64,000 nt of DNA. Source: Triops longicaudatus. Lineage: Eukaryota; Arthropoda; Branchiopoda; Notostraca; Triopsidae. The stretch lies in NCBI GenBank assembly GCA_022885665.1, contig JAGQDJ010000184.1, positions 62,001 through 126,000 of the forward strand, read 5' to 3'. Below are positions 46,601 to 54,970 of the stretch, piece by piece (the first letter of the stretch is position 1; each line of letters begins with the position of its first letter). Below the pieces are notes generated by a model. The model was not told the DNA's origin and did no database searches. It saw nothing but the letters and a program-made list of their open reading frames with translations. Position numbers and translations under genes: made by a program.

Positions 46601-47166
46601 GGCTTTCGCTGAATTTAATGGAAGGGCGATTGCAGCTTCGCTATAATTTGGGCTCGGGTACTGTAGCGATATGGAATAACAGCACCAGTCGTGTTGACGA
46701 CGGCTTGTGGCACCGTGTCCAAGTCGTAAGGTAAGATTCATAAACCCATAGAACTAAAAGCAAAACACCAAGCACGCTATAAACCTCGACTGAAGTACAC
46801 TATAACATAAAACCTCTCAATTTCTTCTATTTCTTTGTTTCTTCACCCCCAAAAAGGCGCGAACAAGCAGGGTGGCTAAGTGTCGATGACGCTCCGCCAG
46901 TTGGCGACGCTTCCCCTGGTATTCAACGCTTCCTAGATGTCAATACTGGTCTATATATAGGTAATACGAAGATTTTAACCAAATTTACGAATGAAAAGTA
47001 AATAAAGTATTTTATTTCTTATACAGGGGGAATTGACTCAGAAATGTTCTCTGGAACGCAAGAAAATGGTTTGATTGGCTGCGTGGCTGATGTCTTGGTC
47101 GGGACTGTCAGGTTACGACTCCTGCAAGATGCAGTAGATGGCAGTAACATCGCTCCTTGCCCTTAG
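20693..47166 (+). CDS. Secreted EGF/laminin-G protein, pikachurin/agrin-like
   Basis: Exons: 20693-20777 (inferred first), 37557-37673, 40451-40909, 41926-42154, 42678-42822, 44132-44330, 44529-44674, 44789-45030, 45229-45457, 45595-45863, 46500-46730, 46857-46960, 47027-47166. All phases agree; with the first exon the protein is 864 residues. Order: signal peptide; EGF (29-67); Ser/Thr linker with a long Glu/Asp run (about 68-180); EGF (185-219); LamG1 (225-410); EGF (412-450); LamG2 (455-640); EGF (645-690); LamG3 (700-862). One EGF between LamG1 and LamG2 fits pikachurin better than agrin, but I see no fibronectin III domains. In this family such proteins are extracellular matrix ligands, for example binding dystroglycan. 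The exon ending at 44674 uses a GC donor. An upstream in-frame ATG at 20654 would add 13 residues. Exons from 37557 onward are firm; the first exon is inferred from phase and splice-site quality. Confidence 0.8.
23835..24056 (+). CDS. Unrecognised 73-codon open frame, possible exon
   Basis: I do not recognise the product. The ATG follows CAACAGCAACA, a good animal start context, and the first 40 codons look protein-like (it begins MKSYDAFGVVTFERFQSW). About 190 bp upstream is ACTATAAAGG, which could be a TATA box. The second half turns Gly- and Arg-rich and resembles non-coding DNA; a GTAATG donor after AACT (near codon 35) could end a shorter exon. It may equally be chance. Confidence 0.25.
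   Translation: MKSYDAFGVVTFERFQSWAKEASGNPWDNCNEFVCPRALAAIATTCLDLAWLLHPGVGHRRRVMVNAEGGGYL
24474..24600. mobile_element. Fragment of the TIR (Tigger-like) family
   Basis: Begins with ATCTCGTTATAACAAACC and carries the internal GTTCGTTATATCAGACGC block shared with other copies. The right end is not clear. Confidence 0.4.
25412..25567 (+). CDS. Small secreted-type open frame, 51 residues
   Basis: The frame begins MKIPYLLFLFLILLSFSSSG, a textbook signal peptide, after the good start context CGCAACA, and ends at TAG after 51 codons. After the predicted cleavage site there are about 30 polar residues and no cysteines. A possible donor (GTAATG at 25506) would leave phase 1, so it could also splice in frame to the EGF exon at 37557 as an alternative first exon. 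No family is recognised and chance is possible. Confidence 0.3.
   Translation: MKIPYLLFLFLILLSFSSSGSTVSTLHSFKTRNAPNEMKTHERIAYYNPTK
26719..26930 (+). repeat. Tandem pair of 110-bp repeats with G-rich ends
   Basis: GGCATATGACGTTCGAGTTT near 26722 and GGCATATGGCGCTTGTGTTT near 26832 begin two related units. Both continue with a GACACACGCGTAAAGGATG-like block and a G-rich tail. A third, partial copy lies at about 27.93-28.02 kb. Confidence 0.5.
31168..31213 (+). repeat. Short tandem repeat TAGTTATGAAGTTT
   Basis: Three copies of TAGTTATGAAG(A)TTT lie immediately left of the inverted-repeat element at 31219. Confidence 0.75.
31219..31808. mobile_element. 590-bp foldback element with long imperfect TIRs
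   Basis: The left end GTACTGTGGTGAGCGAATAA is mirrored by the right end, whose last bases read CTCACCACAGTAC. Homology between the arms continues for roughly 90-100 bp: GCCACAGAGGTCTAATCAGG on the left matches the reverse complement of the segment containing CTAATTAGACTTCTGTGG on the right. About 400 bp lie between the arms, with no coding frame. This is a non-autonomous DNA transposon; the flanking TA may be a target duplication. Superfamily not determined. Confidence 0.7.
33097..33110 (+). promoter_or_regulatory. Exact RFX X-box
   Basis: GTCACCATGGCAAC matches the canonical palindromic X-box GTYNCCATGGNAAC at every position. No gene start is recognised nearby; it lies inside the inferred first intron of the EGF-LamG gene, next to a GC-richer patch (33.16-33.48 kb). 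It may mark an internal promoter or enhancer, or be chance. Confidence 0.45.
33647..33779. mobile_element. Degraded copy of the TIR (Tigger-like) family
   Basis: The right end is the reverse complement of CAGTAAAATCTCGTTACAAC. The left end is poorly preserved (ATCTTGTTATGTCAAGG). The internal CTGATATAACGAAG block matches other copies. Confidence 0.5.
35480..35555. mobile_element. Short fragment of the TIR (Tigger-like) family
   Basis: Contains GTCTGATATAACAAAGG and ends with TTTGTTCTAACGAGATTTG, matching the right side of other copies. Confidence 0.4.
35880..36600 (+). repeat. Very degenerate tandem array
   Basis: Variants of ATTGTTGAGAAAACGTATTAAC recur about every 90 bp (near 36.04, 36.13 and 36.23 kb), with weaker copies on both sides. 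Unit borders are uncertain. Confidence 0.4.
37999..38147. mobile_element. hAT-type MITE with 8-bp target duplication
   Basis: A 149-bp element with terminal repeats CAGGGGCGTCGCGAGGG and CCCTCACGACGCCCTG. It is flanked by GGTACCGC (37991-37998) and GGTACCGT (38148-38155), an 8-bp target duplication with one mismatch. The 8-bp duplication and the CAGGGGCG start are typical of hAT elements. It lies in an intron of the EGF-LamG gene. Confidence 0.75.
39189..39221 (+). repeat. GC-rich motif copy
   Basis: GGCCGGCCC followed by GACCGTGTTTCCTTCGG, in an intron of the EGF-LamG gene. It matches the 17-bp core seen at 10.2 and 17.4 kb. Confidence 0.5.
39495..39531 (+). repeat. GC-rich motif copy, diverged
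   Basis: GCCGTGGTCGGGGG followed by AACACTATTCCCCTCGG; it can fold with GGGGG facing CCCC. Confidence 0.4.
40001..40058 (+). repeat. 30-bp tandem duplication
   Basis: GAGCTTCTTCTGGCCGTG and the following TATTTTTCCA are repeated once, with two base changes, in an intron of the EGF-LamG gene. Confidence 0.8.
41100..41400. repeat. Cluster of AACC-NN-GGTT-like palindromes
   Basis: Variants of TTAACCACGGTTTA, CTAACCATAGTTTA and TTAACCATGATTTA recur about every 30-60 bp in the intron before LamG1. Similar motifs lie at 41.63, 43.3-43.9 and 57.3-57.7 kb, all intronic. Confidence 0.5.
43624..43653 (+). repeat. Poly-A run of about 30
   Basis: An uninterrupted run of about 30 A in the intron after the exon ending at 42822. 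It may be the tail of a retroposed sequence, but I see no clear element upstream. Confidence 0.8.
45895..45928 (+). pseudogene. Possible relic of a duplicated LamG3 exon start
   Basis: After an acceptor-like ATTTCGAG the intron encodes LDGRNLLLSLK in the same phase as the real LamG3 exon at 46500, which encodes LNGHDLMLSLR. Six of 11 residues are identical and the rest mostly conservative, though the DNA itself is far diverged. Similarity stops after 11 codons and a stop follows. It lies only 31 bp after the preceding exon, too close to be spliced to it. The match is short, so chance is possible. Confidence 0.35.
46198..46376. mobile_element. TIR (Tigger-like) element in the EGF-LamG gene
   Basis: A 179-bp element. 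It starts CAGTGGAATCGCGTTACAAC and ends with the reverse complement of CAATAAAAACTCGTTATAAC. The internal GCTCGTTATATCAGAAG block is shared with other copies. It lies in the intron before the LamG3 exon. Confidence 0.65.
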
Positions 47167-48807
47167 GCGTTCAAATCGCCGTTGCTGCTAATTTTTACCT
47201 AGACACCTTCGCAGCTTTATGTTCGATCGTATAAATATGATTAACGAATTCGTTCCTACTTAACAAGAGATAGCACTAATAGCTATTTTAGCTCCTTTTT
47301 TTCCTGTTAGAAAGAACAAAAACTACCCAGTCACATAAGTGAACCTTACACACCGCATGGAAAGAATTTTTCTGCCTTCAGGATTCTCCGGTAGACGGCA
47401 TGAAATTTCTGGTAGCAGGTAGAGGTGCGTGAATATGCAAAAAAAACGGATTTCACGAGAGAAAATGGGACATATCAGGGAGACAGGGGCAGAAATGTAT
47501 TACTTGTACGCTTCACGAGAGTAGAACGCGAGCTTATTGCAAGAGAATGGCATATAAAGCTATAAGTTTATTTTGGAAAATGATCACGATGAGAGAGTGT
47601 ATCAATTTCGGAGTTTATTCCTGGCTTAGTTTCATTAGGAGGTTCCACAAACAATATATTTGTGCCTCGTAACTATTTATCCCCCACCTTAGGATCCATA
47701 CAAAAGCTAACATTCCACGTGCGGTACGACACAGTACACAATAACTTACGGTTTAAAGATGTCTCCACTTCTCGAATGAAGAGATACCGGAGGTTTATAA
47801 ATTCTGAAACATGTCTTGTGCAGTGGCAATCTTATTTTAATTTCTCCCTTAATAGAAAAATTCGATGTTACTTTGTACAAAGCACCGTCATACAAGTACG
47901 GCAAATTTTTGTAAAAACTGCGTTTTTGCTGTGCTTCGTTACTTAATACTTCAATCTTGTGCACGATTTAATTTTAAACACGTAAGTGTGAGTAATGCGT
48001 TCACCATATTAATGTGGAACCAAATTTGACGTACCTAACGCCTATGGCTCTGGGCAACTTTTCGATGTCACCTTGAAGACCTGGTTCTACAATGCGACTA
48101 TATTGAAGTTTCATGGTGCGGAGGGAGATATTTAGCTTTCAATCCGCGAATTCAATATCACGGATATTTGAAACACTAAAAAAGAGGTATGAAATTAACC
48201 CTGAGTTAAAATTCCTCTAAGTTTTCGAGAAACCACACAGTTTTAATTTAATCTTAAGTTCAGTTCGTAAGATCACTGTAGCCTAAAACTTCCAAGAGAA
48301 GAGAGAATTCCACCTTCGATGATATAATGAAGCTTAGGTCAAAAGCAGACGTCGACTGACCATTGTTTAAACGTGGCGAAGTGTCATTCTTCACAAGTTC
48401 CATGACGTTAATTGTTTCTAAAATGCGACGTATTTTAACAAGTACTATGGTGCGGAACGAGATTCGAAGCCTTCAATACTCGAATTCAACATTCTTAATA
48501 GATGATTTACGAGTTAATACATGACATACACTAGTTTACGATGAAGAAAAAAAGTGAGGTATCAAATTTTCTCTGAGTTAACACGGGCTACAACTTTACA
48601 TTACGTGGCAGAGCTTTCAATGCGCCTTCGATTTTAAATTCTCAACGCCTTTTTATTATGGAATTTTCTTTAAAACAAAAAAGTGAAGCGTAAGGTGTTA
48701 TTAGATAGACATATCTTTATATTTAATCCCATGCTTTATCGTGGAATGCAAATACAGCCGCCTATTTACAACCACACCGACACACTTAAAACCTCTAATA
48801 AATGAAA
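47167..48807. other. 3' intergenic region between EGF-LamG gene and BET1
   Basis: The convergent 3' ends of the EGF-LamG gene (+) and BET1 (-) meet here. I see no further exon. A diverged direct duplication occupies about 48.09-48.58 kb. Confidence 0.5.
48089..48583 (+). repeat. Diverged direct repeat, about 330 bp spacing
   Basis: Blocks ATGCGAC, ATGGTGCGGA, GAGGTATGAAATT and CTGAGTTAA in 48089-48211 recur in the same order at 48416-48583. Both halves also share CGAATTCAA. No coding potential. Confidence 0.4.
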
Positions 48808-49350
48808 CTATCGGAGCTTGAGGAGAAACCACAAGAAGAGTATTGCGACGAAGGAGAAGAGGATGACATAAAAGACATGGCAATTGTAACCGCTTTTACT
48901 TAATAAAACGACTCTTCTCATCGTCGAGGCTAAAATACCTCCGCCTTTGTCAAAATCATCATCCTGCAAACCGGAAAAGTAAAATGGTTAACGATATACT
49001 CCAACCGTAAATTAACATCACACACCATATCACTTAAGAAACCATTTTGCGCTCGCACTTCTGTTCCAATGTCAATACTCAACTGCAAAATAAACACAAA
49101 TAATAACACCAGCAATTCCGAAATTCGTTTTTAATAATACAAAATAGTTTCCAAGACTTACACTTTTAAGGGCATGGATTTTATGTTTTAATTCTTCAGT
49201 TAAGGAATCATTCTGGTCTTGTAATTCATGTTTCCCTGCGCTATTCGATTGCGGTTGTAAGTTAGTATAGCCATGGGAACCTAATAACGATATCTCAATT
49301 CCATATTTTTATTTTTAGTAAACGATGATACCTGTGTGTGCTCGTCGCAT
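48808..49350 (-). CDS. BET1: BET1 homolog, ER-Golgi SNARE
   Basis: BET1 is a tail-anchored Qc-SNARE that helps ER-derived vesicles fuse at the ER-Golgi interface. Four small coding exons on the minus strand: 49350-49332, 49280-49162, 49082-49026, 48963-48808; introns of 51, 79 and 62 bp, all GT-AG, phases 1, 0, 0. The 351 nt encode 116 residues, matching BET1 (about 118). The protein starts MRRAHTGSHGY, then a SNARE helix with KSLSIDIGTEVRAQNGFLSDM-type heptads (here split across exons), then DDDFDKGGGILASTM and a C-terminal membrane anchor (about residues 92-114) ending LLKLR. The first exon encodes only six full codons, so simple open-frame scans miss the gene. It is head-to-head with bystin, 462 bp between start codons. 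Confidence 0.92.
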
Positions 49351-49812
49351 TCTGTGAGATTCTTTAATATTTGGCTGACGTAAAAAGTACTGTTATTTAA
49401 GACGATATTTACACTGGAGCGTTCAGTCCGATTCCAGTGTCATCTTCAGGATTTGTTGGAAATAATTTCACATCCACAGTATGCGTAGGGGGCGGATAAT
49501 ATTATATACGAAACTGCACTTTGCTCACCAAAATCGATCCATTTCCTTAACTAATACTGCTAAACGGACTAGTTATGGCAGCTTTAAGCAAATAGACCAA
49601 GTGCTGTCCCTCTTCCCAGGAAGGATCTTTGCTTGGCAAGCTGTAGTACAAGAGGGGCTAGAGCTTTGGTAATAAAAAACGGATACAGCAAGATTGACGA
49701 TCTTGTGTTTTCCATTGTTGTTTCGATACTCGAGCCGCGATTCGAAGCTGAGGTTTACATTTAGGAACAACGTGGTCTTTACTCCACGAGGTTGAGCAAA
49801 ATAAAACCCAAC
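49351..49812. promoter_or_regulatory. Shared BET1/bystin 5' region
   Basis: 462 bp separate the two divergent start codons. I see no strong TATA box and no other gene, so a bidirectional promoter is inferred from the geometry alone. Confidence 0.45.
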
Positions 49813-52045
49813 ATGGGAAAAGCACAGAAGCTAAAAGTGTCAAAAACCGGTAAAAATATCGCGCTCGACAAACAAATTGAGCAAGATACCTATGCTCAAA
49901 GTAAAGGACGTGTGAAAAGGCCTGGAAAGAACGACAGAGACAATGAAACAGAAGTAAGATTCCGTGTTTACCCTCACTGGTTTTGACTCTGATAATTCTG
50001 TAATGATTCGATGCTCTAGTTTGTCGATGATCGATTGAGTACACGGATTTTGAGCCAAGTTCGTCAACAGCAAAGAGACCTCCAAGAACAATTAGGATTG
50101 GCTCCAACTCCCAGTACTTCGGCGCCGAAACAACAGCGATTCAAATTATCGGATAACGATGCTGCCAAAGCTGACGAAGGCTCGGATGACGAAGAAGAGT
50201 TTTTGGATAATGAAGCAGCTTACGATGAAGTTGTGGTAAGAAGTCAAAAACTAAAATATCGCAGATTGTTTTTCCATTAAATGAATGTATTTAAAAAAAT
50301 GTCAAAATTACGTCAGGAAATCGACGAAGCCGACGAAAAGGCGTTGGAACTATTTATGAACCCTAATCCCGCTCCCCGAAGAACATTGGCCGACATTATT
50401 GCAGAAAAAATTACCGAAAAGCAAACTGAAATTCATACCCAATTTTCAGAAGGAACACGTAAGCAATCTCTATCGTTCAAATCAATAGAAACTCGAACGA
50501 TAAACAATTTGTTACGTTTCCACCGTTTACGTAAATAAATTACTTAAATTTAACCATTTTTGTCGCTTCTGCGGCTCGAAATCTTAATATTTTCTTTTTT
50601 ATGTCTACCTTAGGTTTTAACAATTCTTTTCATTTTCGTACTTTTTTCAGTTTGATAAGGGCGTAAATATAGCTTGTTGCCTCTTTCATTTTCATAATTT
50701 CAAAAGCTTTGTTCTTGCTTATTTTTTATTGTTACTTCCGTTTTTACGTTTCCTGTTACTTTTCCTATTCCATAAAGTTAAAATTTTTATTGTTTTCTTA
50801 CGTTCTTTTCTAGAAATTGGTATTCAAGACTTAGATCCCAGAGTTCAAGCCATGTACGATAGTGTAAAAGTAGTATTGTCGCGTTACCGAAGCGGGAAAC
50901 TGCCGAAAGCATTCAAAATTATTCCTAATTTGCAAAATTGGGAGCGAATCCTTTACCTTACAGGTAACCTACTACTTTTTGCTTTAGAAACGGTACAATT
51001 TTCATTTAAAATGGTTTCATAGAGCCGGATTCGTGGTCTGCTGCGGCAATGTTCCAGGCTACGAGGATTTTCACTTCAAATTTGAAAGAAAAGATGGCCC
51101 AACGCTTCTTTAACTTGGTTTTGCTGCCTCGTATTCGAGACGATATCGCGGAATACAAAAAGCTGAATTTCCATCTGTATCAAGCGCTCCGTAAAGCTTT
51201 GTTTAAGCCGGGCGCATTTTTCAAAGGATTTTTGCTGCCTTTGTGCGAAGTAAAGTCTTTTTATTATGCAGTTATTGATTTACGAGGTAATTACACGTTA
51301 ATTTGATGTAGAGCGGGACTTGCACTCTGAGAGAAGCCATCATTATTGGATCGGTTATCGCTCGTCATTCGATACCAGTGCTCCACTCATCTGCAGCTAT
51401 CCTTAAGATTGCCGAAATGCAGTACAGTGGTGCCAACTCCATCTTTTTGCGGATATTTTTTGACAAACGGTACGCTTTGCCGTATCGTGTTGTCGACGCT
51501 GTAGTTTTCCACTTCTTGAAGTAAGTTCCGATTTTTTTGTTTGATTTTTTCTATTATTAATGTATCAGTGAGTAGGAAATTTTCGTTTCGGTTTACATTA
51601 TTTAGAAGTTTTCTTTACATTTTAGTAATTTGCGATTTAATTTATAAAAATATTTTTGTTATTATTTTTCACTCATTCATATACATTTAATTCATTAGTG
51701 TGTTTTACCCTGTAAGTTAAGCTGACATCTAAATAAAAACTTAAACTTTGATTTTTTAACATTATTTTTCAATGTACTTATTAGTTATGAATTTTTTGTT
51801 ACAGGTTTCGCACGGATCGTCGTGAATTACCTGTGCTATGGCAACAAGCTTTGCTAACCTTCTGCCAACGGTATAAGGAGGACGTTAGTACGGAGCAGAA
51901 AGAAGCGTTGTTAGACTTGCTGAAGGCTCACCCGCATCCCCAAATCAGTCCCGAAGTCCGCCGCGAATTGGTTAGCTCGAAAAGCAGAGACGTCGAAGTT
52001 GATGAGCCTTTTGACAATATACCTGACTTGGAGATGTCACCCTAA
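49813..52045 (+). CDS. bys: Bystin, small-subunit ribosome biogenesis factor
   Basis: Bystin (yeast Enp1) binds pre-40S particles in the nucleolus and is needed for 18S rRNA maturation and export. Seven exons: 49813-49953, 50020-50235, 50317-50458, 50814-50963, 51023-51249, 51312-51520, 51805-52045; total 1326 nt, 441 residues against about 437 in humans. It starts MGKAQKLKVSKTGKN, has a charged N-terminal third and then the conserved domain, with blocks such as YRSGKLPKAFKIIP, EPDSWSAAAMFQATRIF, FKPGAFFKGFLLPLCE and SGTCTLREAIIIGS. An in-frame alternative start 21 nt upstream is not ATG. The exon 3 acceptor has a weak pyrimidine tract. Identification is firm. Confidence 0.95.
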
Positions 52046-53132
52046 TTACATAATACAATTGCCCCACTTATGGGTTATTACCAAGTTTCTTTTCCATTTT
52101 GTCCTTCTTTCTTTGCCTGCATCACAGGCCTTTTTGCACCAATGGTAATTATGGCGTCAAACTATTTTTCATTCATCACGTTTTAAATAAGCCCTGGACG
52201 CTTTGATTTTGTCAAGGTAAACCGTCTTCCAGACAATTACAGTCGAACTCACTTAACTTCGTAGGCTCGGTACAGACCAGTCAGTATGAATTTACGCGAG
52301 TTCTAATTTTATCCAAGCTGCCTATGTGACGCAGCTAAGCATACTAATATAATGTGCGTGTGGTGAGTGATACTTCAAATAATATTTCGAGGTTTTTTTT
52401 AAGTTAAATAAACCAGTTTCAACTTGCTGAGCCAAAGTTAAACTTGTATACTTCTTTCCTGACATTTCTGTCACTCTTTCTGCAAGAAAACTGGTTGGGA
52501 AAACACGGAATACAAAATAAAGAGCTGTGAAATATGAAAGTTTTTTTTTCTGTTATAACTACGTGAATGAAGAACGTCCGGTAACATTTCCTGGAATATT
52601 TCATCCTGTTGCCCCATGCCTTGGAATACTTTCTTTTTTTTTGCGCATGAAGATCGGTAATTAACCGGACTTATGTATCACTATAAGATGCCCGATAGGT
52701 AATGACAACACAAAGAGTTAAACGCGAATTTTGAAATTAACCGAGTTGATGTTAACCGACTCTGTTTTCATTGAATTTGAATGGAAGTGACATGAGACTT
52801 CTGCTAAACTTGAGGTTAAGCAAGGTGTAAGATTAATCTAATTGAGCTTACGTGAGCTATACTGTAAAAAAAGACACATTACATAGTTGAAATTATTTTA
52901 TCGGTTTCCTTATTTTGACTTTTCCTTATCAGCTGTAGGAATTTGAATTTGCCGCGTTAAAGGCTATCGAGGCGTCTCTAAGCTTAATGTGTTTCATGCT
53001 GATTGGTTCCTTCGAATGCATAGGGTATTGGGAAGCAGGTGTGGCTAATGCACGTGTAATGGTATACAGTTTGTAGGAAGTAAACTGGACCGTGTATGTA
53101 AATTACTGCCCTCACTGGTGTAGTTAAACAAA
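52046..53132. other. Bystin 3' flank and SDF2 upstream region
   Basis: AATAAA at 52407-52412 is a candidate bystin poly(A) signal. TACAGTCGAACTCACTTAAC near 52.25 kb and AACCGAGTTGATGTTAACCG near 52.74 kb look like worn ends of another TIR element. No further exon is seen. Confidence 0.45.
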
Positions 53133-54232
53133 ATGTTTGAAATGAAGCGACTAAGTCAGTGTGTATGGTTATTGTCTGTCCTTTTTTGCAACTCTGTATT
53201 AGTTTATGGTAAGTTTCCACTGTTCAAAGGCACAGTTATATTTTTATTCCTAAATGTCGTCCTCGGAACTTTTAATTTTGTATTTTATTTAGGAAAAGGA
53301 GCTCACCAAGTAACGTGCGGGTCTGTTGTTAAACTTCAGAACCTTGCTTATAAAGTACGTTTGCATTCCCATGATGTCAAATACGGGTCGGGAAGCGGGC
53401 AACAATCTGTTACCGGCAATGATGCTAAAGATGATGTCAACAGCCATTGGGCCATTTTAGGACCCTTAACCGAAACCTGTAAACGAGGGTATATATTATA
53501 GATTAATTTTTACCACCAGTAAATTATCTAACGTTCCTGTTTGTTCTTATTAGGGAACCGGTCGAGTGTGGGTCGAAATTAAGGTTGCAGCATATGGCAA
53601 CTAAAAAATTCTTACATTCACATCATTTCTCGTCGCCTTTGTCTGGAAACCAAGAAGTTTCAGCCTTTGGAGAGAACGGTGGTGCTTTAGAATATTTATT
53701 TTTTTAACTTTTTAAAATCATTCAGCGAGTTTTTGTTAATTTTTGCTTATTTTCTGGAACTTTTCCCAGTAACTCTGAAAAATACTCTTACTAAAGAATA
53801 TTTTTATTATTTTTTTTACTACATTTATTCTTCGTAGCTCCATTTTCATATAATTCTGTGGAATTCGAATTAAACAATGTCGTTTATGTGTTTCAGGAGT
53901 CGGAGATACAGGAGATCATTGGACGCTAGTTTGCGATAGCGACTTTTGGGAACGTGATGATGACATCATGTTTAAGCACATCGACACTGGAATGTAAGGA
54001 ATTTCTACAAATACATCTTTCTATTTCGCTCTGCATTTCTTATTTTACGCTTCGATGTAGGTATTTGGCTTGTTCTGGTCATTCGTACGGCCGACCGATT
54101 AACGGTCAATTAGAAATCGTGGGAATTTCACGTAGTGACTCAACGACGAAATGGCAAGCTGCCGAAGGTCTTTACATCCATCCACCGAATCCTGAAGAGA
54201 AACATCGCCACACATCACATACCGAACTCTAA
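53133..54232 (+). CDS. SDF2: Stromal cell-derived factor 2-like, ER MIR-domain protein
   Basis: SDF2 proteins sit in the ER lumen, associate with DnaJ co-chaperones and help protein folding and quality control. Exons: 53133-53208, 53293-53488, 53554-53678, 53897-53993, 54061-54232; 666 nt, 221 residues (about 211 in humans). A signal peptide (MKRLSQCVWLLSVLFCNSV, after a second in-frame ATG at 53142) is followed by three MIR repeats, with VTCGSVVKLQN, LHSHDVKYGSGSGQQSVTG, LSGNQEVSAFG and DDIMFKHIDTGMYLACSG. The C-terminus HTEL is a good ER-retention signal. The donor after exon 3 is ambiguous by 3 nt (53678 or 53681), both in frame. The family is certain. Confidence 0.93.
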
Positions 54233-54970
54233 ACTTATTTCTTTGTGAAAAGAAAAAGATAGCACTGCGGTTTTTCCTAATGTGAATTGTATCTAATGAG
54301 ACATTTGGTTGTTTGGTGTGAGTAAATGAGGTGTGATTGTAAATCAATTGTTTTCGAATCTTTTAATTCTAACAAATTATCCTTTAACGGTGTATCACTT
54401 CACTGAAAGCTCAACATAAAATGTTACAGCATGGGTTACGACAAAGACCGTTTAGGCAAGAACCCCAGCATTTCTACAAGTACCCTACCGCTTAAGTCGA
54501 AGTTACTATTAGTGACACAGGAACGTGAACCGCGGAACTCGAGGTATTACGTCAAATTTCAAGCTTAGCGTGGTGCCTTTGCGGAAGCATAACCGCGTAA
54601 CTCGAAACTTCGACGTCACCGTTGACATTACTTTGTTACTAGATAACGTGAAAGCCCGTATTTTAAGAACATCACGTATCCTGAGACTCCTGCACATAAC
54701 ACGCTATCTCTTAAATGCGAGAATTCTCTCATCTCACATCTTACGTTCGGGTTCTACTCAATTCCTTTTTTTTAATCGCTGAGGCATTAAATCGATTAGG
54801 ATGATCGCAAATTGGTGAATATTGACAATCACAAAGTAACAGACAGAGAACAATTCACGTTTGATAAATGTATTGGTACAAAAGATTTACATATCGTCCA
54901 CGGTATATGGGATTCTCTCTTCCCACCATGCAACGATAGAAAACCCCGACCGATCCATTCAAGCCACGGT
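54233..54970. other. Convergent 3' region of SDF2 and RpLP0
   Basis: No gene. Contains a diverged 64-bp direct repeat, with AACCGCGGAACTCGAGG near 54528 and AACCGCGTAACTCGAAAC near 54592. TTTAAT near 54.77 kb (ATTAAA on the minus strand) could be the RpLP0 poly(A) signal. Confidence 0.45.
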
